DNA of 64,000 bases from JANRIG01 sp033765235 (GTDB lineage Bacteria; Bacteroidota; Bacteroidia; Cytophagales; UBA9547), in contig JANRIG010000009.1 of the NCBI GenBank assembly GCA_033765235.1, positions 262,709-326,708 of the forward strand, given 5' to 3'. Of this stretch, positions 19,036-27,082 are shown one piece after another. The position numbers were made by a program, and so were the translations under genes. The notes below the pieces were generated by a model. It had not been told where the DNA came from. It did not search any database and saw only the letters and a list, made by a program, of their open reading frames with translations. How positions within the stretch are numbered: position 1 is the first letter of the stretch; each line of letters begins with the position of its first letter.

Positions 19036-20232
19036 ATGAATATGGAAAATAAAATTTTTGAATATGATATAGTCATACTCGGAGGGTTGGGGCATGTAGG
19101 CTTGCCTTTGGGAATTGTATTTGCCGGCAAAGGACAGAAAGTATGCCTCTACGATATCAACAAAAATGCGATAGAAGAAGTAAAAAAAGGCAAAATGCCA
19201 TTCATAGAATATGGAGCAGAACCTATATTGGCCGAAGTATTGAAAAACGGCAACTTGCAAATATCCATGCAAAAAGAAGACATTGCCAAGGCAAAATACG
19301 TGATAGTAGCTATTGGCACTCCTATAGACGAGTTTCTTAATCCCAAAACCAGACAATTTTTAGAGTTTTTTGAAAGTATAAAACCATACCTTTCGCCTGA
19401 GCAAACTATCATAATTAGGAGCACGGTATATCCCAACACTTGTGTGCAAATATTGCGAGTATTAGGGGAAAATGTATCTTGGAAAATTTCATACTGCCCT
19501 GAGCGCATAGTACAAGGCTATTCTGTGAAAGAGCTTAATGAGCTCCCGCAAATTGTAGCCGGTCTTAGTGAAGACGCACAAGAAAGTGCTGCAAAACTAT
19601 TTGGCATACTTTCTCCCAAAATAATTAAGACATCTATGGGCGAAGCCGAACTTGTAAAGCTATTTTCAAATGCTTGGCGATACATTCAGTTTGCAGCCAC
19701 CAATCAATTTTATATGATAGCCGAAAATTTTGGGGTAGATTATAACAAAGTACGCTTTGCTCTCACCGAAGGCTATGGGCGCACAGCCAGCCTGCCAGGT
19801 GCAGGATTTGCAGCAGGTCCTTGCTTACTTAAAGACACCATGCAACTCGCATCTTTCGACAGTAGTCAATTCCTTTTGGGTCACTCAGCCATGTTAGTCA
19901 ATGAAGGGCTACCCAACTTTGTGGTAGAAAAAATACGCAAAAAACATGACCTTTCCAAAATATCAGTAGGAATACTTGGAATGGCTTTCAAAGCAGAAAT
20001 AGATGACATTAGAGATTCTCTATCTTTTAAACTTTGGAAAATACTGCGTTTTCATGGCACCAATGTATATTGCTCAGATGAATATGCCCAAAACCCCGAA
20101 TTTGTAACCAAAGAAGAAGTAGCCCAAAAATCAGATGTGATAATAATAGGTGTGCCACACAAAGCCTATCAAACCCTCAATATACCTGACAAAACAGAGG
20201 TAATAGACTTATGGAACATAATCAAAAAATAA
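19036..20232 (+). CDS. UDP-glucose/GDP-mannose dehydrogenase family protein
   Basis: 398 residues. N-terminal Rossmann motif GGLGHVGLPLGIVFA, central helical domain, and the catalytic Cys in GAGFAAGPCLLKDTMQLA. The C-terminal UDP-binding domain begins near GILGMAFKAEIDDIRDS. These enzymes oxidise C6 of a nucleotide sugar to the uronic acid in two NAD-dependent steps. The length and GPCxxKD motif fit WecC/UgdA-like enzymes; the substrate sugar is not decidable. Cytoplasmic, second gene of the glycan block, 6 bases before the RmlD-like gene. Confidence 0.92.
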   Translation: MNMENKIFEYDIVILGGLGHVGLPLGIVFAGKGQKVCLYDINKNAIEEVKKGKMPFIEYGAEPILAEVLKNGNLQISMQKEDIAKAKYVIVAIGTPIDEFLNPKTRQFLEFFESIKPYLSPEQTIIIRSTVYPNTCVQILRVLGENVSWKISYCPERIVQGYSVKELNELPQIVAGLSEDAQESAAKLFGILSPKIIKTSMGEAELVKLFSNAWRYIQFAATNQFYMIAENFGVDYNKVRFALTEGYGRTASLPGAGFAAGPCLLKDTMQLASFDSSQFLLGHSAMLVNEGLPNFVVEKIRKKHDLSKISVGILGMAFKAEIDDIRDSLSFKLWKILRFHGTNVYCSDEYAQNPEFVTKEEVAQKSDVIIIGVPHKAYQTLNIPDKTEVIDLWNIIKK

Positions 20233-20238
20233 TCATAA

Positions 20239-21006
20239 TTGGCTGTATATAAACAAATATTATTAACAGGCGGCTCAGGAATGCTGGGTCAAAAAATAGC
20301 GAGTGAGCCACTATTTGCCAATATGCTATTGACCCCATCTCACACTCAGCTCGATATCTGCCGATATGATAGTATAATAGATTATTTCACAAAATATAAT
20401 ATAGATGCTGTAATACATACAGCCGCACTGGCACGAATGATAAAGTGCGATGAAAATGCTGCCTTAGCTATAGATACTAATATTATTGGCACTGCAAACC
20501 TTGTAAAAGCATGCTTGGCAAATGCCACGAAAAATATACGATTCATACATATCTCTACTGACGGGGTATATGAAAGTACAGTGGGCAAATATTCTGAAGA
20601 TAGCCCCGTAAAACCTTACAACATATATGGATACACCAAGCTCGCCGCAGAAAATGCAGTTCTAGTATTGGCAAATAAAGTAATCATACGCACCCGATTT
20701 TTCAACCCTCAAAATATCATATTTGATACAGCACCTGACGATTTATTTACTTCAAAAGTAGAAGTTGATTATTTAGTCAAAGCCATCTATCATCTATTGT
20801 ACAGTGACTTTCAAGGCATTGTCAATGTAGGGGATGTGCGCATGTCTGAGTATGAGCGAAATAAAAAATACAAAGCAGACATTAAGCCCTGCAAACGTAC
20901 TGACATAATCAAAGATGCTAAAGTAGCATTGGCTGCAGACGCCTCTATGGATACCTCATCATGGTCAAATTTTTTACAAACTAATAACATCATCATCAAT
21001 GGCTGA
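20239..21006 (+). CDS. RmlD-like NAD-dependent sugar nucleotide reductase
   Basis: 255 residues from a TTG start. Glycine motif TGGSGMLGQ, a HTAALARMIKCDEN segment similar to the RmlD HTAAYTxVDxAExx motif, and an intact catalytic YGYTK. RmlD reduces dTDP-4-keto-6-deoxysugars. This protein is shorter than RmlD and its C-terminal part is divergent, so the exact substrate is unknown. It overlaps the next gene by 8 bases, which supports co-translation. Confidence 0.85.
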   Translation: MAVYKQILLTGGSGMLGQKIASEPLFANMLLTPSHTQLDICRYDSIIDYFTKYNIDAVIHTAALARMIKCDENAALAIDTNIIGTANLVKACLANATKNIRFIHISTDGVYESTVGKYSEDSPVKPYNIYGYTKLAAENAVLVLANKVIIRTRFFNPQNIIFDTAPDDLFTSKVEVDYLVKAIYHLLYSDFQGIVNVGDVRMSEYERNKKYKADIKPCKRTDIIKDAKVALAADASMDTSSWSNFLQTNNIIING

Positions 21007-21757
21007 TTTAGATATCATCATACCTGTATATAATGAAGCTGAAACCATTTCAGAGGTGCTTTTTGCCATAAAAATGCATGTGAAAACACCAAACTGTGTA
21101 CTCATATGCTATGACAAAGAAGAAGATAACACACTACCTGTGGTACAAAAACTTCAAAGTGAGGGCTTGGCATTAAATATTAAATTAATAAAAAATAAAG
21201 GCAAAGGTGCACACGGAGCCATAATGACGGGGTTTGAAAATTGCACAGCTTCAGCAATACTCGTATACCCGGGCGATGACTACTACAACGCCAAAATATT
21301 AGACAAAATGTATAGCAAAATGAGCAAAGGCAGTGACATAGTAGTGGCCAGTCGCTTCATGAAAGGAGGCTCCATGCAAGGATGCCCTTGGCTCAAATCT
21401 ATATTTGTACGCACGGCATCATTCACATTGTACACATTTGCCCTCATTCCTGTGCGCGATGCAAGCAATGGATTTAGAATGTTTTCAAAAAGAGTATTAG
21501 ACAATTTTGAAATAGAAAGCACCCAAGGCTTCACCTATTCTATAGAACTTTTGGTCAAATGCCACCGCTACGGGTGGAAAATATCAGAAGTGCCTTCTAC
21601 TTGGATAGAAAGAGATAAAGGCACTAGTAAATTTAGTGTAAGCAAATGGTTGCCATATTATTTAAAATGGTACTTTTACGGCTTTCAAACTACATTTCTG
21701 CGCCGTGGTCCCGAAACTGTAAAACTAAAACCCAATTCATACTTAATAGAAGATTAA
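20999..21757 (+). CDS. Family 2 glycosyltransferase
   Basis: 252 residues, soluble, GT-A fold. Starts with DLDIIIPVYNEAETI; the metal-binding acidic motif is YPGDDYYN and the acceptor-side region is VRDASNGFRMFSKRVL. There are no C-terminal membrane helices, unlike the other two glycosyltransferases nearby. It probably uses a nucleotide sugar from the adjacent pathway. Overlaps the upstream gene by 8 bases; the next starts 9 bases on. Confidence 0.9.
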   Translation: MADLDIIIPVYNEAETISEVLFAIKMHVKTPNCVLICYDKEEDNTLPVVQKLQSEGLALNIKLIKNKGKGAHGAIMTGFENCTASAILVYPGDDYYNAKILDKMYSKMSKGSDIVVASRFMKGGSMQGCPWLKSIFVRTASFTLYTFALIPVRDASNGFRMFSKRVLDNFEIESTQGFTYSIELLVKCHRYGWKISEVPSTWIERDKGTSKFSVSKWLPYYLKWYFYGFQTTFLRRGPETVKLKPNSYLIED

Positions 21758-21766
21758 TTAACATAT

Positions 21767-22753
21767 ATGAAAAAATACATTGTCACAGGAGGCACAGGAT
21801 TTATAGGAAGTGCCATCGTAAAAAAATTATTGCGCGAAGGTCATTTTGTACGTGTCTTTGACAACAACCTGAGAGGTTCTGCCTCAAAATTTGAAAGTAT
21901 TCAAACCCAAAATCTTGAGCTTGTCACAGGCGATATCAGAGACCCAAATGCTGTATTACAGGCTTGCAAAGGCATGGACAGCATGGTACACTTAGCCTAT
22001 CTTAATGGTACTGAGCACTTTTACAACCACCCCGATTTGGTACTTGATATTGGTATAAAAGGTATGATAAATGTAATAGATGCCTGCAAAGAGCTTAATA
22101 TCAGAGAAATGATAGTAGCTTCGAGTTCTGAAGTATATCAAACACCCCCGGTGATACCTACCGATGAGTCTGCACCGCTTTTTATACCCGACGTACTAAA
22201 CCCAAGATACTCATACGGCGGAGGCAAAATACTTACCGAGCTCATGGCCATAAACTATGGCAGAAAATATTTTGACAAAGTCATTATTTTCAGACCGCAT
22301 AATGTCATAGGTCCTGATATGGGTACCGAGCATGTCATTCCACAATTTGCTCTAAGAATGAAAGAATTGGCAAAACAATCAAATGCTCAACACATAGACT
22401 TTCCTATACAAGGCAGTGGGACTGAAACCAGATCTTTTGTATATATTGATGATTTCATAGAAGGGCTATACCTATGTATGACTAAAGGTGCACACCTCAA
22501 CATATACCACATTGGCACAGAAGAAGAGGTGAGCGTGAAAGATGCCGTGTTAGAAGTAGCTAAAGTGTTTGGTCAAAATGTAAATATAAAACCAGGCACC
22601 TTGCAACCTGGCAGTACTATGCGCAGGTGCCCAAATATCTCAAAACTTCGTTCATTGGGCTATGCTCCAAAATATAGCTTTGCAGAAGCTATAATGCACA
22701 CTGCCTCATGGTACCGCGACCATGATGTGGTACAAAAAACAATTAAAATTTAA
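21767..22753 (+). CDS. NAD-dependent nucleotide-sugar epimerase/dehydratase
   Basis: 328 residues, extended SDR. N-terminal TGGTGFIGSAIVKKLL, HLAY in the third strand and an intact catalytic YGGGK. The later segment PHNVIGPDMGTEHVIPQF matches sugar epimerases or dehydratases of the GalE/RfbB superfamily. Together with the dehydrogenase, reductase and methyltransferase-like neighbours it should build an unusual nucleotide sugar for a surface glycan (inference). Confidence 0.9.
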   Translation: MKKYIVTGGTGFIGSAIVKKLLREGHFVRVFDNNLRGSASKFESIQTQNLELVTGDIRDPNAVLQACKGMDSMVHLAYLNGTEHFYNHPDLVLDIGIKGMINVIDACKELNIREMIVASSSEVYQTPPVIPTDESAPLFIPDVLNPRYSYGGGKILTELMAINYGRKYFDKVIIFRPHNVIGPDMGTEHVIPQFALRMKELAKQSNAQHIDFPIQGSGTETRSFVYIDDFIEGLYLCMTKGAHLNIYHIGTEEEVSVKDAVLEVAKVFGQNVNIKPGTLQPGSTMRRCPNISKLRSLGYAPKYSFAEAIMHTASWYRDHDVVQKTIKI

Positions 22754-22793
22754 CTTAATAATAATATAATCACTATAAAATCATATTAAAACA

Positions 22794-24053
22794 ATGGAAG
22801 TAAAAGAAGTATTCAAAACAGGTACCAGTCAGGTAGTGACCGAATGCCAAATATCAGGAAGCAAAAACCTTATACCTATATTATTTTTAGGGTATTTACC
22901 TCCGGTAAATAAAATGAATAAGGTAGGTTCCAAACCAAAAGAAGAAACCGCATATCCCGCAGAAGTATTGTATTGCCCCGACTCACACCTAGTGCAGCTT
23001 GGTCTCACGGTGGATGCCAATATACTTTTCCCGCCGGAGTACCCATATACATCCAGCACCACCAAAATACTGCGCGACAATTTTGCAGAAATGTATCAAG
23101 AAGCCACCTCATTATTCAAGGTAGAAAAAAATGATTTGGTCATAGATATAGGCTCCAACGACGGCAACTTGCTCAGCAACTGGAAAGATAATCACAGAGT
23201 ACTTGGTATCACCCCTGAGGAAATAGGTAAAATAGCCATAGAAAGAGGCATTCCTACTATTATTGACTATTTCAGACCTGAGGTAGTAGATAAAGTAATC
23301 AAAGAACACGGGAAAGCTAAGGTAGTAACCGCCACCAATGTATTTGCCCATATAGAAAATGTAAACAAAATAGTAGAAGACATACTGCGTGTATTGCATG
23401 AGGACGGTGTATTCATCTCTGAGTCGCATTATCTGTTGCCATTGATCGAGACATTGCAGTATGATACTGTATATCATGAGCATTTGCGTTATTACTCTCT
23501 GGCAAGTATCAAATATTTGCTTGACAAGCATGGTTTAGAAATATGGCATATCAAAGAGATACCTACACATGGAGGCTCAATACGTGTATATGCCTCACGC
23601 AAAGGCAAATACAAGGTAGACAATACGGTAGATGCACAGCTCAAAAAAGAGGCTCCTCTATGCATAGGCACCGATAGCTTATACAAATTTCGTGATCAAG
23701 TAATGCTTTCAAAGCTTAAGTTGATGTCGCTTTTGGTGGATATCAAAACCAAAAAGCAAAAAATATATGGCATAAGTGCACCATCCAGAGCCAGTACGTT
23801 GATAAACTATGTAGGCATAGACAACAGCATCATGGATTATGTACTCGAAATCAAAGGGTCACATAAGATTGGCAAATATATGCCCGGCACGCTCATTCCA
23901 ATCGAAGAAGAAGGTATATTATTTGAACACCAACCCGAGTATGCCATGTTGCTATCTTGGCACATAGCAGACGAGCTTATACCCAAACTCAAAGCTAAAG
24001 GCTACAAAGGCAAATTCATAGTGCCCCTGCCTGAGCCTCATATTGTATCTTAA
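22794..24053 (+). CDS. Sugar C-methyltransferase-like protein with altered zinc knuckles
   Basis: 419 residues. The order matches NDP-hexose C-methyltransferases: N-terminal zinc-binding part, central SAM domain with VIDIGSNDGNLLSNW, and a C-terminal methyltransferase domain ending in the GY(K)GKFIVPLPEP region. In the family the first domain has two CxxC pairs; here they read CQIS and CPDS, so each second Cys is Ser. Zinc binding may be lost while the SAM site looks intact. The likely role is methylation of a keto-sugar nucleotide or a related step in the glycan block; activity cannot be confirmed. Confidence 0.85.
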   Translation: MEVKEVFKTGTSQVVTECQISGSKNLIPILFLGYLPPVNKMNKVGSKPKEETAYPAEVLYCPDSHLVQLGLTVDANILFPPEYPYTSSTTKILRDNFAEMYQEATSLFKVEKNDLVIDIGSNDGNLLSNWKDNHRVLGITPEEIGKIAIERGIPTIIDYFRPEVVDKVIKEHGKAKVVTATNVFAHIENVNKIVEDILRVLHEDGVFISESHYLLPLIETLQYDTVYHEHLRYYSLASIKYLLDKHGLEIWHIKEIPTHGGSIRVYASRKGKYKVDNTVDAQLKKEAPLCIGTDSLYKFRDQVMLSKLKLMSLLVDIKTKKQKIYGISAPSRASTLINYVGIDNSIMDYVLEIKGSHKIGKYMPGTLIPIEEEGILFEHQPEYAMLLSWHIADELIPKLKAKGYKGKFIVPLPEPHIVS

Positions 24054-24070
24054 CATAATATTTTACATAT

Positions 24071-25213
24071 ATGGAACTCACCATCTTGATGCCATGCCTG
24101 AATGAGGCCGAAACATTAGCTACATGTATAGAAAAAGGAAAAAAATTTCTTCAAAATAATAATATACATGGCGAAGTGCTTATAGCCGACAATGGCAGCA
24201 CAGATGGTTCGCAGCAAATAGCCCGCGATTTAGGAGCCATAGTAGTAGATATCCCCGTAAAAGGCTACGGCGCAGCACTTATTGGTGGTATCAATGCTGC
24301 ACAAGGCAAATACATCATCATGGGTGACTCTGACGACAGCTACGATTTTTCAAGATTAGAATTATTCGTTGAAAAACTTCGCCAAGGCTATGACCTTGTA
24401 ATGGGCAACCGCTTCAAAGGTGGTATTATGAAAGGAGCTATGCCGTTTTTGCACCGTTATTTGGGCAATCCGGTACTTTCCTTTATAGGCAGGTTGTTTT
24501 TCAGGTCAGGCATTGGAGATTTTCACTGTGGGCTGAGGGGCTTTTCTAAAGAGGCTGCACAAAAACTTAATCTTAAATGCACGGGTATGGAATTTGCATC
24601 AGAAATGGTGGTAAAATTTACACTACTCAATCTTAAAATTGCCGAAGTGCCTACCATACTACACCCTGACGGGCGCAGCCGTCCACCTCATTTGCGCACT
24701 TGGCGCGACGGCTGGAGGCATTTGCGATTCCTACTTATGTATAGTCCAAGGTGGCTTTTTCTGTATCCGGGTATGGTACTAATGATTTTGGGGTTAATAT
24801 TTTCTCTGCTTATATTGCTATCCAAGGCTACATTATTTGGTATAGGGCTCAAAGAGCATTCGCTTATCTATAGTTTCTCCATGCTCATTATAGGATTTCA
24901 GAGTGTATCTTTTTATATGTTTACCAAAATATTTGCGGTGCAAGAAGGGCTGCTCCCATACGATACTGATATTAAAAATTTTAATAAATATATCAACCTT
25001 GAAATGGGCTTAATCATAGGCGGTTTATTGCTGCTATCAGGCATTGGTCTAAGTATATATGCTCTCATGATATGGAACAGTACACATTTTGGTACTTTAG
25101 AGCCGGGTCAAATGCTGAAGATTGTAATGCCGGCCTGCACCCTACTAATATTGGGTTTTCAAATGTTATTATATAGTTTTTTTTATAGTATACTTGGGCT
25201 CAAACATAGCTGA
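24071..25213 (+). CDS. Family 2 glycosyltransferase with C-terminal membrane helices
   Basis: 380 residues. GT-A start LTILMPCLNEAETL, acidic motifs ADNGSTDGSQQIA and MGDSDDSYDF, and FHCGLRGFSKEAAQKL. Four hydrophobic helices follow at about 232-258, 268-292, 310-335 and 348-375. The architecture is that of membrane glycosyltransferases that load a sugar on a polyprenyl carrier in surface glycan assembly. Last gene of the block, convergent with the DISM receptor gene 29 bases away. Confidence 0.9.
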   Translation: MELTILMPCLNEAETLATCIEKGKKFLQNNNIHGEVLIADNGSTDGSQQIARDLGAIVVDIPVKGYGAALIGGINAAQGKYIIMGDSDDSYDFSRLELFVEKLRQGYDLVMGNRFKGGIMKGAMPFLHRYLGNPVLSFIGRLFFRSGIGDFHCGLRGFSKEAAQKLNLKCTGMEFASEMVVKFTLLNLKIAEVPTILHPDGRSRPPHLRTWRDGWRHLRFLLMYSPRWLFLYPGMVLMILGLIFSLLILLSKATLFGIGLKEHSLIYSFSMLIIGFQSVSFYMFTKIFAVQEGLLPYDTDIKNFNKYINLEMGLIIGGLLLLSGIGLSIYALMIWNSTHFGTLEPGQMLKIVMPACTLLILGFQMLLYSFFYSILGLKHS

Positions 25214-25242
25214 TGATAATAATATGAAAACAATATATTAAC

Positions 25243-27021
25243 TCAGTCAAAAATATATTTACTCCATCCTTCTATATTAGTCTTACGTTTGCGCTTTTTT
25301 GACATAGCATCTAGCACTTTTTGTTTAAAAGCATGACATGTAGCTACCCTCAAGTCTATTCTTTGCGATATTTCATCAAGTGTGCTATTGTCGCCGGTGC
25401 AGGTGAGGTACATGATATAAAACGCTTTTTGAATGGGGAACCTCAAGTGATGAAATATGGTATGTGAGGTGGGAGTTTCTATATATTTACATTTATTGCA
25501 ACGGCGCGAGTGCAATATAGGACCGTCGGAATAGGTATTGTTTTTGCATTTTACACAAACAAATCCATTCTCCCATTTGAGCTTTGACAAGTATTCAAAG
25601 CAACTATGCTCATCATGATAGGTATTTACAAAATCATCAAACCCTATACTTTTTTGTAGAATACGGCTCTCAGCTACTTCTTTTATCTTATGCTCAAGCA
25701 GCAAGTTGTGCTCTTTGAGCACATCATTCATTTGTAATATTTCTTCTGCCTGCTGCTTTATTACTTCTGTACGCTCTGCCACTTTTTTTTCCAGTTCTTT
25801 ATTTACAAAGTCTTTGAGCTCTTCATTTATCTTGAGTTGTTCTATGACTTCCATTGTGGATTTTTCGCTGGAAGTTTTAAAATAATTGTATCTAAGTGAC
25901 AAAGCTATGGCAAAAAGCACAATGTCAAGTAGCCCTATGGCATAAAAAAATCTTTTGTCGAATATGGATATCACTGTCTCAGGTACAAAGCTCGCCATTA
26001 TATAGCTTACCACACTCACCCCAAACGCATAGGTGATGAATACTGTGGCAGGATACCTGTCTTTTACCTGTAATACCATTCCCAAGACCCATGCTATGAC
26101 CAATAGTGCAATGTCAAAATATTGATTGTAATAAAACTCTTTAGGGAATATTATGGTGAGCACACAAATTAACAGTCGAATAACTATCAATATGACAAAA
26201 CCATAAAAAAACTTAATGTCTCTTTTGCGGGCATTGATAAAGCTACAATAGTAAGATAGCAAAAAGGTAGTCATTAATGCAAAGGGGATACTATAAAAAT
26301 GATAACTTTCGTAGCTGTAAGGCATGAAAAAATTGAGCAATTCCCATTCTACAAAGGCATAAATGGCAAAGAAAAATATATAGCCCGCATAATAAAGATA
26401 TAACCTTTCTTTGGAGCTGAATAATAATATAATATTATAAACAAACATGATAAACATGATACCAAAGAATATTCCATAGAATACAAACTCATGAATAGCT
26501 TTTTCATAAAAATCATCGCGCCAATAGATTATGAATGCTATCGGATCTAAATTGAGAGGCACTACTTTTACATAATATTTTACATGTGGCATGTAGGGTG
26601 CAGGCAGCACCTGTTTTGTATATAATATTGGCCAAGTACTGAAATCATTAGTCACATCAGCCGATTGATATAGCACCTTGTTGCTATCATCTACCATGTA
26701 TAATGTCAATTTTTTATACCTAAAAAATGATGAACAATAATTATCCCCAATACGTGTTACACTATCGCTGGTAAATCTATACCAGTATGTATAATTTAAG
26801 TTTCTAATAAATGGGTTTTTTTCTATATGTGGCAATTTAAAATCAGCATCCATATTCCTAATTTCATCAATACCAAGAGTAGAGGTGGTGTCTTCATATA
26901 CTCCCCAGCGTCCTTGATGTATAAAATTTTTGCTGAATGAAAAAAAATGCTGCGCATGCAGCAAGGTAGCAAATAAAGAAAATATAATAAAGTATAGTAA
27001 GGTATAGTAATTTTTAATCAT
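25243..27021 (-). CDS. 7TMR-DISM receptor fused to coiled coil and transposase-type zinc ribbon
   Basis: 592 residues. Signal peptide 1-23, a periplasmic DISM-type sensor domain (about 25-175), seven membrane helices (about 178-380) and a coiled coil (about 385-455) with a KKVAERTEV stretch. Residues 465-575 match the N-terminal part of IS1595/ISXO2-type transposases: FEYLSKLKWENGFVCVKC, a four-Cys ribbon (C489, C492, C508, C511), IFHHLRFPIQKAF, then a helical region resembling the DNA-binding start of these transposases. The catalytic DDE domain is absent and the protein ends at 592 in a basic tail. I see no histidine kinase, GGDEF or response-regulator output. A membrane-tethered DNA-binding receptor is the inference. 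It shares a 61-base divergent promoter region with the glycosidase-like gene. Confidence 0.85.
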   Translation of the reverse strand: MIKNYYTLLYFIIFSLFATLLHAQHFFSFSKNFIHQGRWGVYEDTTSTLGIDEIRNMDADFKLPHIEKNPFIRNLNYTYWYRFTSDSVTRIGDNYCSSFFRYKKLTLYMVDDSNKVLYQSADVTNDFSTWPILYTKQVLPAPYMPHVKYYVKVVPLNLDPIAFIIYWRDDFYEKAIHEFVFYGIFFGIMFIMFVYNIILLFSSKERLYLYYAGYIFFFAIYAFVEWELLNFFMPYSYESYHFYSIPFALMTTFLLSYYCSFINARKRDIKFFYGFVILIVIRLLICVLTIIFPKEFYYNQYFDIALLVIAWVLGMVLQVKDRYPATVFITYAFGVSVVSYIMASFVPETVISIFDKRFFYAIGLLDIVLFAIALSLRYNYFKTSSEKSTMEVIEQLKINEELKDFVNKELEKKVAERTEVIKQQAEEILQMNDVLKEHNLLLEHKIKEVAESRILQKSIGFDDFVNTYHDEHSCFEYLSKLKWENGFVCVKCKNNTYSDGPILHSRRCNKCKYIETPTSHTIFHHLRFPIQKAFYIMYLTCTGDNSTLDEISQRIDLRVATCHAFKQKVLDAMSKKRKRKTNIEGWSKYIFD

Positions 27022-27082
27022 ATTTGCGAATATATGTATTATTTCACAAAATAATTAAATTTAAACAAATAAAATTTATACA

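Noticed and set aside
25243..25629. A remnant insertion sequence rather than a fusion
   Set aside because: No DDE domain, no second transposase frame downstream and no obvious terminal inverted repeats were seen around the 3' end, although a degraded insertion cannot be fully excluded.
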